Source of the DNA: Alcaligenaceae bacterium
Lineage (GTDB): Bacteria > Pseudomonadota > Gammaproteobacteria > Burkholderiales > Burkholderiaceae_B
DNA length: 64,000 nucleotides
Direction: 5' to 3'
Assembly: GCA_947380655.1 (NCBI GenBank)
Contig: CANCRX010000005.1
Coordinates: forward strand, 13,024 to 77,023
The translations under genes were made by a program, and so were the position numbers. The notes under the pieces were generated by a model. It was not told the origin of the DNA. It did not search any database and worked only from the letters and a program-made list of their open reading frames with translations. Each line of letters opens with the position of its first letter. The stretch's first letter is position 1. Below are positions 43,772 through 52,640 of the stretch, piece by piece.

Positions 43772-43894
43772 GATCGCTAGTAGTAGCGATAGCAGACCAA
43801 TGTTTGACGCAACGTCGCGCGCAACCGCGCCACTGCCTGAAACGGCGGCGCTACGGGTTGAGGTGCAGACTGAGGCTGCGACGGTGCTGTTCAT
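43757..43894 (-). CDS. leuA leader peptide (leucine-rich attenuator peptide)
   Basis: A 45-codon reading frame (ATG at 43894, TAG at 43757) lies alone in the 328-bp gap before leuA. Residues 34-39 are LLSLLL (43778-43795), encoded CTG CTA TCG CTA CTA CTA: five leucines in six codons, four of them CTA. The stop codon follows seven codons later, inside a hairpin. This is the classic layout of an amino-acid attenuator, in which ribosomes stall when charged Leu-tRNA is scarce and change folding of the downstream RNA. The ribosome-binding site is weak. The rest of the gap shows no other coding signal. Confidence 0.72.
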   Translation of the reverse strand: MNSTVAASVCTSTRSAAVSGSGAVARDVASNIGLLSLLLAIGCRA

Positions 43895-43937
43895 AGGTTC
43901 TAGTCAAACATATTTTTGCGCTGAACGCAAGTAATAA

Positions 43938-44540
43938 TTAAGCCATCATAGTGGGCTCGCGGGCACCAGATGAGTCCGCTGGGGCAGATTGTGTGTCAGA
44001 CTCTGGGCTTAATGCGAGGACAAGTTCAGCTTGTTGCGCGCGCGCAAGGGCGATTTTTTTAACTCGCCCGCTGCGGACTTGTTTGACAGTTGATTGCAGT
44101 ATTCCGATGGTGACGGGTTGCGCGGGGTCTTTCCATGCCCAGCGAAGTACTTCGAGGACCTCTGGGCTGAGCGTGGCACATAAGCCTCGAAAGACGCCAA
44201 GAGGAACCAGTGCCGAACGACCTCGAGCCAGGCTTTGTCGCATCCAGCTGCGCACAGCAGCAAAAACGCAAAGCGAGAGAATAAGGACGACCACCCACCA
44301 GATGTAGGGATTGATACGTGTGAGGAAATCTACAACCTGAGGACCAAAGGCTTCAAAACCGTTGTATTTGACGGTGGCGCCCTGTTTAATCGTAAAACTG
44401 CATAACCAGTACCAGGAGAGTAATGCCGCGGCGAGAACGACAAGCCGTAGCGTGATGCGTGGAAGTGCCAGCTTAAGCAAAGTATTGCTAAGTAAGCGAC
44501 AGTCTTTTCGGAGATTTGCGGTGCTGGATCTATTCATCAT
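43938..44540 (-). CDS. Uncharacterised membrane protein (two predicted helices)
   Basis: A 200-residue protein not recognised as a named family. It has a basic N-terminus, a first membrane helix (about 29-48, LRLVVLAAALLSWYWLCSF), a periplasmic stretch with NGFEAFGPQVVDFLTRINPY, a second helix (about 78-98, IWWVVVLILSLCVFAAV), and a basic cytoplasmic C-terminal region ending in a disordered Ser/Pro/Ala tail. The double-Met start at 44540 directly abuts the divergent rpoN start region, so the true start could be slightly downstream. It is upstream of the leuA leader on the same strand. Confidence 0.72.
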   Translation of the reverse strand: MMNRSSTANLRKDCRLLSNTLLKLALPRITLRLVVLAAALLSWYWLCSFTIKQGATVKYNGFEAFGPQVVDFLTRINPYIWWVVVLILSLCVFAAVRSWMRQSLARGRSALVPLGVFRGLCATLSPEVLEVLRWAWKDPAQPVTIGILQSTVKQVRSGRVKKIALARAQQAELVLALSPESDTQSAPADSSGAREPTMMA

Positions 44541-44556
44541 GCAAAATATTGTACCT

Positions 44557-46056
44557 ATGAGTAGAAATTTTCTCGAGCTTCGTCATGGTCAGCACCTTGC
44601 GCTGACCCCCGCACTGCAACAATCGATCAGATTATTGCAGCTGTCGACGTTGGATCTCGAGGCAGAGGTTGCGACGGCATTGGCGGAGAATCCTTTACTT
44701 GAGCAAGAGGGTGAGGGGCAGGAGAGCGCCGGGTTGTCTGCTCAATTATCACGCTCCGGTGATTCTGCCACGGAAGTACGGCAGGAGTATGACATGGAGG
44801 GCTCACAGGATCGTGCGCAGGAGCCCGCAAGCGCGACCCATGATTACGAGCCTCAGGCTGAGCGTGAGCGCATGGAGTTTTCATCTGAGGCGCGAGGGTC
44901 CCGCGACGATGAGTACACCGAACGTCCAGAGTCGGCTCGTGAAAGTAATCTCAGGGAATATTTACTTGAGCAGCTTGGTACAACAAGGTTGAGCCGGCGT
45001 GATGCTGCGTTGGTTGAGCTATTGATCGAAGAGCTCAACGAAGATGGTTTTTTAGCTTCCTCTCTCGAAGAAATTGTCAGCTGGATGGATCCTGCACTCG
45101 ACCTTGAGGTGGGTGATTTCAGTGCTGCGCTCAAAATGTTGCAATCATTTGATCCGGCAGGTGTCGGTGCGCGCAATCTGGGCGAATGCCTGGACTTACA
45201 GCTGCAGTTTGCAGACGCCGACCGGTTTCCTGAAATAGTCGATGCGTCAGTATTAAAAATTGCCCGGACGATGTGCCAGCAGCATCTGGCGGTCTTGGCG
45301 ACCGGCAATATGACGCGCCTGAGAGAGGCCTTGCATTGTGAGGCAGATGTATTGCGCCGCGCACATGCTTTGGTGCTGCGCCTGAATCCAAGACCCGGCA
45401 GTAACTGGAACAAACCCGCTGCTGATTTTGCCGTGCCAGATGTGATTGTGAAAAAGACCAAACAAGGCTGGGCCGCGTCACTCAACGAAGCGGTGGTGCC
45501 GCGTCTGCGGGTCAATGCCATGTATGCCCAGGCGCTTGGCAGTGCGCGGTCTGGTGCGAATGCTGCGATGCATGGGCAGCTGCAAGAGGCACGGTGGATG
45601 ATCCGCAATGTTGCACAACGCTTCGATACGATCTTGCGTGTTTCGCAGGCGATCGTGGCACATCAGCAATTGTTTTTTACAAAAGGCTGGGAGGCTGTTC
45701 GCCCTTTGACGCTGAAAGATATTGCTGCAGAGCTAGGCATGCATGAATCCACAATTTCTCGCGCCACGACGCAGAAATTCATGCTGACACCTTTTGGTAC
45801 GTTGGAACTTAAAAGATTTTTCAGTACCGGGCTGATAACAGAAGGCAAAGAATCCACTTCGGCCACCGCAGTTCAAACGCGGATTCAAAACCTGATCCAG
45901 GCTGAGGATCGTAAAAAACCGCTATCCGACAGTCAGCTTGTGACCTTACTGGATCAGGATGGCATTACGATCGCCAGACGCACGGTCGCAAAATACAGGG
46001 AGTTGCTTCGGATACCGACCGCACCCTTGCGCAAATCACAGGCGGGTGTGGGTTAA
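44557..46056 (+). CDS. rpoN: RNA polymerase sigma-54 factor
   Basis: Alternative sigma factor that recognises -24/-12 promoters and needs ATP-dependent activators. The 499-residue product has the Gln/Leu-rich activator-interacting region I (LALTPALQQSIRLLQLSTLDLEAEV, about 15-55), an acidic region II (about 60-150), the core-binding domain, a helix-turn-helix (DIAAELGMHESTISRATTQK) and the RpoN box ARRTVAKYR near the C-terminus. The ATG at 44557 begins right before the conserved region. An ATG at 44539 would add six residues but overlaps the divergent gene's start codon. The usual lptB gene upstream and hpf gene downstream are missing here. Confidence 0.96.
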   Translation: MSRNFLELRHGQHLALTPALQQSIRLLQLSTLDLEAEVATALAENPLLEQEGEGQESAGLSAQLSRSGDSATEVRQEYDMEGSQDRAQEPASATHDYEPQAERERMEFSSEARGSRDDEYTERPESARESNLREYLLEQLGTTRLSRRDAALVELLIEELNEDGFLASSLEEIVSWMDPALDLEVGDFSAALKMLQSFDPAGVGARNLGECLDLQLQFADADRFPEIVDASVLKIARTMCQQHLAVLATGNMTRLREALHCEADVLRRAHALVLRLNPRPGSNWNKPAADFAVPDVIVKKTKQGWAASLNEAVVPRLRVNAMYAQALGSARSGANAAMHGQLQEARWMIRNVAQRFDTILRVSQAIVAHQQLFFTKGWEAVRPLTLKDIAAELGMHESTISRATTQKFMLTPFGTLELKRFFSTGLITEGKESTSATAVQTRIQNLIQAEDRKKPLSDSQLVTLLDQDGITIARRTVAKYRELLRIPTAPLRKSQAGVG

Positions 46057-46069
46057 GAAAACTAAACCC

Positions 46070-46756
46070 TTAAAACTCTCGCGCAGGACAGTCTGCAATC
46101 TTGCCCCAGGCATTGTTGGGAGCGCAAAATTTATTTCTGGCGTTTTGTATGCAAGTCGGTCTTTGGAAAAACCCCAGACTGCTACATTGATCCATTTCTT
46201 TTTTCAGATTTTGCTGCCAGCTGTAAGCCGTAATCACAGGCGCTTTGGTTGGGTCTGTGTTGATACTGGGTCGAATAATTCCTTCGCTGGGCGAGGGCGA
46301 TGAACCTGCGCGAGGCGAGCTCACTGCAGGGGCGATTTTGGCGGGAGGGGTTGAGGCTGCAATATCAAGCGTCGCCACATCACTTTGTCCTTGCGCAAGC
46401 GCAGCACCACCCGCGGCGAGTTCGTGATCGAGCTTTTCGTAGTTTCCTTCAGCATCGACAGCCATTTCAGTGGTGCCTACATCAGAGACTGAAGCCAGTG
46501 TTGGGGCAATGTTCCACTCAACAGGAGTTCGCGCACGGGGAACGCCTAGTGTGCCATCCGTACGGGGTTGAGGCGGTTGTGGAGTAAAGGGTTTGCCATT
46601 GGCATCCAGTACCTGATCTTTACTTTCTTTTGTACCTGATGCCGAGGCAATGGATTCAGGCGCACGTGCCACTAACCACTCGCCCAACTGCATTCCACCT
46701 TGCCATGAGGCAACGGCTGCGAGCAGAAGAAATATGAGTAGAGTACGCCAGGACAT
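46070..46756 (-). CDS. Uncharacterised membrane-anchored protein with four-cysteine C-terminal motif
   Basis: A 228-residue protein with one N-terminal membrane helix (about 4-20), a long low-complexity Pro/Ala/Ser-rich periplasmic region (about 35-170), and a compact C-terminal segment containing C191, C202, C211 and C223 (CSSLGFFQRPTC and RNKFCAPNNAWG). The four cysteines probably form two disulfides outside the cytoplasm. Not recognised as a named family. It is convergent with rpoN (13 bp apart) and lies 24 bp downstream of prfC on the same strand. Confidence 0.75.
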   Translation of the reverse strand: MSWRTLLIFLLLAAVASWQGGMQLGEWLVARAPESIASASGTKESKDQVLDANGKPFTPQPPQPRTDGTLGVPRARTPVEWNIAPTLASVSDVGTTEMAVDAEGNYEKLDHELAAGGAALAQGQSDVATLDIAASTPPAKIAPAVSSPRAGSSPSPSEGIIRPSINTDPTKAPVITAYSWQQNLKKEMDQCSSLGFFQRPTCIQNARNKFCAPNNAWGKIADCPAREF

Positions 46757-46780
46757 ATTGATCTCAGAGAGGCGAAAGGG

Positions 46781-48391
46781 TTAGACCTTGTCCGCAAACA
46801 CCTGGCCACCGTGCTCGCGCATAGCGTGGAACCTGATCGCTGGATAGCGTTCTTCGGCTACACGTAATTGCGCGGTCGATGTCACCAGAAATGCCGGAGC
46901 TTCTACAACATCATAGGCGATATGAGAAGCGTTGGCATCAATGAATTTACTCAGCTCTTTTGGGTCTTCGGCAGTAATCCAGCGCGCCATGTTGTAGCGA
47001 GAGGGCATTAAACGTGCCTCGGCACCATATTCAGCCTGAAGACGATGGGCAACCACTTCAAACTGCAATTGTCCAACCGCACCAAGCAATAGGGCACCAC
47101 CCGCTGCGATGGGCCTGAAAACTTGTATGGCGCCTTCTTCGCCTAGCTGCATGAGACCGGTTCGCAATTGCTTGGTACGCAGAGGATCTTTGACCTCGAC
47201 GGCCTGAAAAAGCTCGGGAGCAAAAAAGGGCAGGCCGGTGAAGTGCAGCGACTCGCCTTCGGTCAGTACATCACCCAAGTGCAGAATGCCGTGATTGGGA
47301 ATACCAATTACGTCACCAGCATAAGCCTCGTCGACCAACTCACGGCGTTGTGACAAAAACGACACCACGTTGTTGGGACGAATTTCTTTACCATTACGGG
47401 AGACTTTCAAGCGCATGCCGCGATCAAATTTACCTGAGCTCACGCGAACGAACGCGACGCGGTCGCGGTGAGCAGGATCCATGTTCGCCTGAACTTTGAA
47501 GACGACACCGGTGAATTTAGGCTCATCCGGGTTGACCACGCGCTCTAGCGCCTGACGCGAACCTGGAGGGGGTGCCTCGTCCACAAGTGCATCGAGAACT
47601 TCCTGGACACCAAAGTTGTTGATCGCTGAGCCGAAAAATACGGGCGTTTGTTTGCCTGCTAAAAACTGCTCGCGGTTGAATTCAGGCGCAGCCGCCTGAA
47701 TCAGCTCGATTTCACCTTTGGCTTGCTTAAACGCATCGGGAAAGCGCTTTTCGATTTCCGGATTATCCAGGCCATCGATAAAGTCGTCTTTGCTGTCATC
47801 GCGACGCTCTTGACCGGGACGAAACAGTCGCATCCTGTCACGCTGGATATCGAACACACCGCCAAAGCCTTTACCCATGCCGACTGGCCAGGAAAAAGGA
47901 ACCGCATCCATACCAATATGCGATTCGATTTCCGATAGCAGCTCGAGCGGTTCACGGACTTCGCGATCCATTTTGTTGATAAAGGTAATGATGGGGGTGT
48001 TGCGAGCCCGGCAGACTTGTAGCAAGCGGATCGTCTGTGGCTCAACACCGTTGGCCGCATCAATCACCATCAGCGCCGCATCGACAGCGGTCAGTACACG
48101 ATAGGTGTCTTCAGAAAAGTCCTGATGCCCCGGCGTGTCGAGCAGGTTAATCACGCAATCACGGTATTCCATCTGCATCACAGAGGATGCGACGGAAATA
48201 CCACGTTGCTTTTCGATTTCCATCCAGTCCGACGAGGCATGGCGTGAGGCTTTACGGGCCTTGACGCTACCGGCGATCTGAATCGCACCCGCGAAAAGCA
48301 AAAGCTTTTCCGTGAGGGTGGTTTTACCCGCGTCAGGGTGAGAAATAATGGCGAACGTTCTGCGTCGCGCGACTTCGGTTGAGATACTCAT
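46781..48391 (-). CDS. prfC: Peptide chain release factor 3
   Basis: Translational GTPase that removes RF1/RF2 from the ribosome after termination. The 536-residue product has G1 SHPDAGKTTLTEKLL (about 17-31), the switch region KQRGISVASSVMQM, G3 DTPGHQDFSEDTYR, G4 NKMDR, domain II and a C-terminal RF3 domain ending VFADKV. The sequence GAIQIAGSVKARK after G1 distinguishes RF3 from EF-G. The gene is downstream of rhlE on the same strand. Confidence 0.97.
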   Translation of the reverse strand: MSISTEVARRRTFAIISHPDAGKTTLTEKLLLFAGAIQIAGSVKARKASRHASSDWMEIEKQRGISVASSVMQMEYRDCVINLLDTPGHQDFSEDTYRVLTAVDAALMVIDAANGVEPQTIRLLQVCRARNTPIITFINKMDREVREPLELLSEIESHIGMDAVPFSWPVGMGKGFGGVFDIQRDRMRLFRPGQERRDDSKDDFIDGLDNPEIEKRFPDAFKQAKGEIELIQAAAPEFNREQFLAGKQTPVFFGSAINNFGVQEVLDALVDEAPPPGSRQALERVVNPDEPKFTGVVFKVQANMDPAHRDRVAFVRVSSGKFDRGMRLKVSRNGKEIRPNNVVSFLSQRRELVDEAYAGDVIGIPNHGILHLGDVLTEGESLHFTGLPFFAPELFQAVEVKDPLRTKQLRTGLMQLGEEGAIQVFRPIAAGGALLLGAVGQLQFEVVAHRLQAEYGAEARLMPSRYNMARWITAEDPKELSKFIDANASHIAYDVVEAPAFLVTSTAQLRVAEERYPAIRFHAMREHGGQVFADKV

Positions 48392-48404
48392 GGTGGCGGA
48401 TTTT

Positions 48405-48427
48405 ACAGGCTGGACGAGCCAGCCTGT
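48405..48427 (-). terminator. Hairpin between rhlE and prfC
   Basis: A perfect 9-bp stem (ACAGGCTGG at 48405-48413 and CCAGCCTGT at 48419-48427) with a 5-nt loop lies 12 bp after the helicase stop codon. On the transcribed strand it is followed by AAAATCC rather than a T-run, so it may be an RNA-stabilising or attenuating hairpin rather than a true terminator. Confidence 0.35.
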
Positions 48428-48438
48428 TGTCGGACAAG

Positions 48439-49890
48439 TTACTTGGAAAGGAGGGCGGGACGACGCGGGCGATTGGCACTGGGCGAACCCGTACCGCTGC
48501 GAACCGGACCTGCACTCGCATGTGCGCCGGGACGTCCGCTGGACTGGCCGTCGCGACGCGGTGCCTGACCGGAAGGCGCGCCACTGCGCGGCGCGCCAGG
48601 GCCCGAACGACCTGTGCCAGGACGACCACCGCCTGCGGAACCCGCAGGGCGCGCTGGGCGCTGTGGCTGACCACGACGCTGACCGTCACGGAAACCCGCC
48701 GCACGTGCATCATCATCCGCGCCGTGTGAGGAAGCGGGTGAGGCGGTCCAGCCGGTTGGGGCTGGCAGCTGAGGGATCTGCTTTTTGATCACGCGCTCAA
48801 TGGCTTTGAGGTATTTGATTTCGCTGGCGTCCACAAGAGACACAGCTGAACCTGCAGCACCCGCACGACCGGTACGACCGATACGGTGAACGTAGTCTTC
48901 GGGAACGTTCGGTAATTCAAAGTTCACGACCTGTGGCAATTGATCGATATCGATGCCGCGTGCTGCGATATCGGTCGCAACCAATACTGCGATTTTGCCA
49001 GTTTTGAATTCGGCGAGCGCACGTGTACGTGCAGCCTGGCTCTTGTTGCCATGAATCGCAGCCGCAGCCAGACCATCTTTGACAAGTTTTTCAGCCAGGC
49101 GGTTTGCGCCGTGTTTGGTGCGGGTGAAAACCAGGACTTGATGCCAGCCGCTTTCACGAATGATATGGCTGAGGATATCGCGTTTATGCGCTTGATCAAC
49201 GATGTGAACCGTTTGATCGACACGCTCAGCAGTCGTGTTGCGCGCAGCGACGGACACCTCACTGGCGTTGACCAGAACGCCTTTGGACAACTCACGGATC
49301 TCATCAGAGAACGTGGCGGAGAAAAGCAGGTTTTGACGCTGACGGGGCAACAGGGCCAGGATTTTGCGGATGTCGCGGATAAAACCCATGTCGAGCATAC
49401 GGTCGGCTTCATCGAGCACCAGAATCTCAACGCCAGACAAATCAACGTTACGTTGCTGGCAGTGATCCAGCAAACGACCCGGCGTCGCCACCAGAATGTC
49501 GATGGGCTTGCGCAACGCATTAGTCTGGGGGTTGATATTGACGCCACCGAAAATCACCAGCGACGAGATTTTTGTATGTTGGCCATAGGTTTTGACAGAC
49601 TCTTCAACCTGAGCCGTGAGCTCACGTGTAGGCGTCAGGATCAAAACGCGAGGACGGCCAGGCTTGCGTTCAGCAAGTGGTTTGGCTAGCAGCATGTGCA
49701 GGATAGGCAGGGTAAAGCCTGCAGTTTTACCTGTGCCGGTTTGCGCGGCAGCCAGCAAGTCACCACCGGCGAGCACGCGCGGTATGGCTTGGGCTTGAAT
49801 AGGTGTGGGGGCGGTGTAACCAGAATCGGTCAACGCGCGCAAAAGGGGATCAGCCAACCCGAGGTCAGCAAAAGTAACAGAAGAAGACAA
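48439..49890 (-). CDS. rhlE: DEAD-box ATP-dependent RNA helicase RhlE-like
   Basis: RNA helicase of 483 residues with the Q motif (PTPIQAQAIP, about 28-38), Walker A AQTGTGKT (49-56), PTRELTAQ, DEAD box (160-163), FSATFS, and the motif VI region HRIGRTGRAG. The C-terminal 100 residues are rich in Arg, Gly, Pro and Ser and probably bind RNA non-specifically. No ATG is available: the start is the TTG at 49890, preceded by GGAG at eight bases. RhlE helicases act in ribosome maturation and RNA decay, often at low temperature. It is followed on the same strand by prfC. Confidence 0.93.
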   Translation of the reverse strand: MSSSVTFADLGLADPLLRALTDSGYTAPTPIQAQAIPRVLAGGDLLAAAQTGTGKTAGFTLPILHMLLAKPLAERKPGRPRVLILTPTRELTAQVEESVKTYGQHTKISSLVIFGGVNINPQTNALRKPIDILVATPGRLLDHCQQRNVDLSGVEILVLDEADRMLDMGFIRDIRKILALLPRQRQNLLFSATFSDEIRELSKGVLVNASEVSVAARNTTAERVDQTVHIVDQAHKRDILSHIIRESGWHQVLVFTRTKHGANRLAEKLVKDGLAAAAIHGNKSQAARTRALAEFKTGKIAVLVATDIAARGIDIDQLPQVVNFELPNVPEDYVHRIGRTGRAGAAGSAVSLVDASEIKYLKAIERVIKKQIPQLPAPTGWTASPASSHGADDDARAAGFRDGQRRGQPQRPARPAGSAGGGRPGTGRSGPGAPRSGAPSGQAPRRDGQSSGRPGAHASAGPVRSGTGSPSANRPRRPALLSK

Positions 49891-49960
49891 AAGAAGTGCT
49901 CCATCGTCGTGCCGGCCAGCAAATTAAGCAGGCTCCAATCGGGGCAGACGAACTGGGAGT

Positions 49961-49979
49961 AAAAAACGCCTTGGAGGCG
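49961..49979 (-). terminator. Short intrinsic terminator after the alpha-E/ATP-grasp operon
   Basis: On the minus strand CGCCTCCAAGGCG is followed by TTTTTT: a 5-bp GC stem, 3-nt loop and uninterrupted T-run. It lies 128 bp past the alpha-E stop codon and before the rhlE start. The rest of the 216-bp gap between these genes shows no coding signal. The stem is short but the T-run is good. Confidence 0.55.
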
Positions 49980-50106
49980 AGCGCCCACGGAGTTGGGGCT
50001 TATCGAGGCACGAGGACTGGAACGTTGTGCCGTGACAACATTTTAACTCACTATTCGTTTTAAAGGGTGATTTTGTTTTGATGCCACGTGTATCGGTTCA
50101 ACAGAC

Positions 50107-51063
50107 TCAGGCCGCGACCTCCAGAGGTACCAGGAAGTCCTGACTGATTCCGGCACCAATATCATTGATACGACTTAAAAATTCAGTGAGGAAAACGTGC
50201 AGTCCTTTTTCAAGGATTTCTTCGATCGTAGTATCTCCCAGCTCTGTAAATAAATTCAGTGTGGCCATTTGCGTATCTGCCGACTGCGCATTGCGAACGC
50301 GAGCGAGTCGTTTAACCACTTCTTGCAGACATGCGGCCAGCGAGCGCGGCATACTCAAATTCAGAATAAGTAGCTGAGCAATACGTTCAGGCGTAATGAC
50401 ATCGCGATAGACTTTGCGATAGCTTTCAAATGCAGAAACGGAACGCAAAATTGCTGCCCAGTAATAAAACTCATCCACCGGATCTGTTGCTTCATCGTGC
50501 GATTCCGCTGCGGCGAGAAATTTCACATCTAATAACCGCGCAGTGTTGTCAGCACGCTCAAGGAATGAGCCCAGCTGGATAAAGTCATAGACCTCACCGC
50601 GCATCATGGTGCCTGCATGCACGCCACGCGTGAGGTGTGAGCGAAATTTCACCCACTCAAAAAATTCTGCTGGTGCGTGCTCGACGCGACCATTTAGCAC
50701 CATACGCTGGGCTTCGAGCCAGGTCGTATTGATGGTTTCCCAAAGCTCGGTGGTGATCGATCCACGAACAGCGCGCGCGTTTTCACGTGCGGCTTGCAGG
50801 CAGCGCATAATCGATGAGGGGTTATCCATATCACGGGCCATAAAGGCAATGACCGTGGAAGGTGCAGCGTTGTCATGTTTGCTGCTGTAGGCCTGGGTGA
50901 GTTCTGAAATTTCCAGCAATGCGCGCCAGCCACTTTCAATCGTTTTTTCCGATTGAGGCAAGAGCGACATCTGGTAATTCACATCCAGCATGCGGGCGGT
51001 ATTCTCAGCGCGTTCTGTGTAGCGCGCCATCCAGTACAAATGATCAGCTGTTCTTGAGAGCAT
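50107..51063 (-). CDS. Alpha-E domain protein (DUF403)
   Basis: A 318-residue all-helical alpha-E protein. The diagnostic start is LSRTADHLYWMARYTERAENTARML, and SFLERADNTARLLDVKF repeats a similar ERAxNTARxLD element, giving an internally duplicated look. Alpha-E proteins occur almost only beside circularly permuted ATP-grasp enzymes and transglutaminases, and are thought to be partners of the ligase. Biochemical function is unknown. It starts 11 bp after the ATP-grasp gene, clearly in the same operon. The protein encoded at 56125-58704 carries a fused paralogue of this domain. Confidence 0.9.
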   Translation of the reverse strand: MLSRTADHLYWMARYTERAENTARMLDVNYQMSLLPQSEKTIESGWRALLEISELTQAYSSKHDNAAPSTVIAFMARDMDNPSSIMRCLQAARENARAVRGSITTELWETINTTWLEAQRMVLNGRVEHAPAEFFEWVKFRSHLTRGVHAGTMMRGEVYDFIQLGSFLERADNTARLLDVKFLAAAESHDEATDPVDEFYYWAAILRSVSAFESYRKVYRDVITPERIAQLLILNLSMPRSLAACLQEVVKRLARVRNAQSADTQMATLNLFTELGDTTIEEILEKGLHVFLTEFLSRINDIGAGISQDFLVPLEVAA

Positions 51064-51074
51064 GTGAGTGAGCC

Positions 51075-52547
51075 TTAGTTTTCGAGGATCCAGGTGTCTT
51101 TGGTACCACCGCCCTGCGATGAGTTCACAACCAATGAGCCTTCTTTTAATGCGACACGCGTCAGACCACCTGGCACCATTCTTACGTGCTGACCTGACAA
51201 TACAAACGGGCGCAAGTCAATGTGGCGTGGTGCAATCCCCGCATCGACGTACGTCGGACAGGTTGATAAAGCAAGTGTTGGCTGCGCAATGTAATTGCTT
51301 GGATTTGCCAGCACACGGGCTTTGAATGACTCGACCTCAGCTTTGGTTGAAGCGGGTCCGACCAACATACCGTAACCACCCGCACCGTGTACTTCTTTGA
51401 CGACCAGTTTTTCCATGTTCTGAATCACATGATCCAGCTCATCGGGTTTACGACACATGTAGGTCGGCACGTTAGCAATCAATGGCTCTTCGCTTAGATA
51501 AAAACGAATCATGTCCGGCACGTAAGGATAGATAGACTTGTCATCAGCAACACCAGTGCCAATTGCATTACAGATCGCAACGTTGCCGGCGCGGTAAGCG
51601 CGCAACAAACCTTTCGCGCCGAGCGTGGAATCATCGCGGAAAACTTCCGGATCCAGAAAGTCATCATCGACGCGGCGATAAATCACATCGATGCGCCGAG
51701 GACCTTGTGTGGTGCGCATGAACAGTACATCGTCCTGTACGAACAGATCCTTGCCTTCAACCAGTTCGACACCCATTTGCTGGGCAAGAAATGCGTGTTC
51801 GAAATACGCCGAGTTGTACATCCCGGGAGTCAACACGACAACATTGGGTTGACCTGCTGAGGCAGGAGCGGCGTGGCGTAACGACTCAAGCAACAGGTCC
51901 GGATAGTGCGCGACGGGCTCAACGCGATGATTCGCAAACAGCTCCGGAAAAAGCCGCATCATCATCTTACGATTTTCAAGCATGTAAGACACACCGGATG
52001 GCACGCGTAAATTATCTTCGAGTACGAAGAATGCGCCTTTGTCCTCGCCATGATTGGCTCGCACAATATCTATGCCGGCGATGTGCGCGTAAATATCGAG
52101 TGGCACGTCTACGCCTTGCATCTGTGGACGATACTGGGCGTTATTGATCACTTGTTCACGCGGCACAATGCCGGCTTTCAAAATATGTTGATCATGATAA
52201 ACATCATGTAAAAACATATTCAGTGCCTGGACCCGTTGTTTCAACCCACGCGCAAGCACTTCCCACTCGTGTGCGGGAAAAATTCTTGGAACAATGTCGA
52301 AAGGGATGGTGCGCTCAGTTCCGTCGGTATCGCCGTACACGGCAAACGTAATGCCGACACGCCTGAATATCAACTCGGCTTCTTCGCGCCTCGCCTTGAG
52401 TGTTTGCTCAGGCTGCTGCGCTAACCACTGCGCGAACCCCTTGTAATGGGCCCGTGGATTAAGTGTTGGATCCTGCCCGAGGATCGGACGGGACTCACTC
52501 CCATCCACCATTTCATCAAAAGCAATGTTCTGCATTGTTTGTTGCAT
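51075..52547 (-). CDS. Circularly permuted ATP-grasp type 2 protein (DUF404/DUF407)
   Basis: A 490-residue ATP-grasp enzyme of the permuted class. It has YGDTDGTERTIPFDIVPR, VLEDNLRVPSGVSYMLENR, LTPGMYNSAYFEHAFLA, RVDDDFLDP and FRDDSTLGAKGLLRAYRAGNVAICNAIG, with a glycine-rich ATP loop in VVKEVHGAGGYGML. The family is predicted to join an amino group to a carboxylate, as amide- or peptide-bond-forming ligases do, but no product is established. The ATG at 52547 is favoured by GGTGGT upstream. A GTG at 52598 would extend it by 17 residues. It is first in the leftward operon with the alpha-E gene. Confidence 0.9.
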   Translation of the reverse strand: MQQTMQNIAFDEMVDGSESRPILGQDPTLNPRAHYKGFAQWLAQQPEQTLKARREEAELIFRRVGITFAVYGDTDGTERTIPFDIVPRIFPAHEWEVLARGLKQRVQALNMFLHDVYHDQHILKAGIVPREQVINNAQYRPQMQGVDVPLDIYAHIAGIDIVRANHGEDKGAFFVLEDNLRVPSGVSYMLENRKMMMRLFPELFANHRVEPVAHYPDLLLESLRHAAPASAGQPNVVVLTPGMYNSAYFEHAFLAQQMGVELVEGKDLFVQDDVLFMRTTQGPRRIDVIYRRVDDDFLDPEVFRDDSTLGAKGLLRAYRAGNVAICNAIGTGVADDKSIYPYVPDMIRFYLSEEPLIANVPTYMCRKPDELDHVIQNMEKLVVKEVHGAGGYGMLVGPASTKAEVESFKARVLANPSNYIAQPTLALSTCPTYVDAGIAPRHIDLRPFVLSGQHVRMVPGGLTRVALKEGSLVVNSSQGGGTKDTWILEN

Positions 52548-52640
52548 GAGACCACCCGACACTTCATCTAATCGAAAGCAAGATGCGCCGAAGCGCACAA
52601 AGCAGCATGACTAATGTTGTTCAAAAGCAATAAGTACGGA

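Noticed and set aside
44853..45608. A 251-codon open frame on the minus strand inside rpoN
   Set aside because: It is antisense to a fully conserved rpoN, has a Ser/Arg-rich composition typical of a shadow frame, and shows no domain or ribosome-binding site.
48940..49689. A 249-codon plus-strand open frame inside the rhlE gene
   Set aside because: It is antisense to conserved DEAD-box motifs, has no ribosome-binding site and no recognisable domain.
52548..52640. A standard promoter for the rightward ATP-grasp operon left of the inverted repeat
   Set aside because: Only a poor -35/-10 pair (TTGTTC with TAAAGC) could be drawn, too weak to report.
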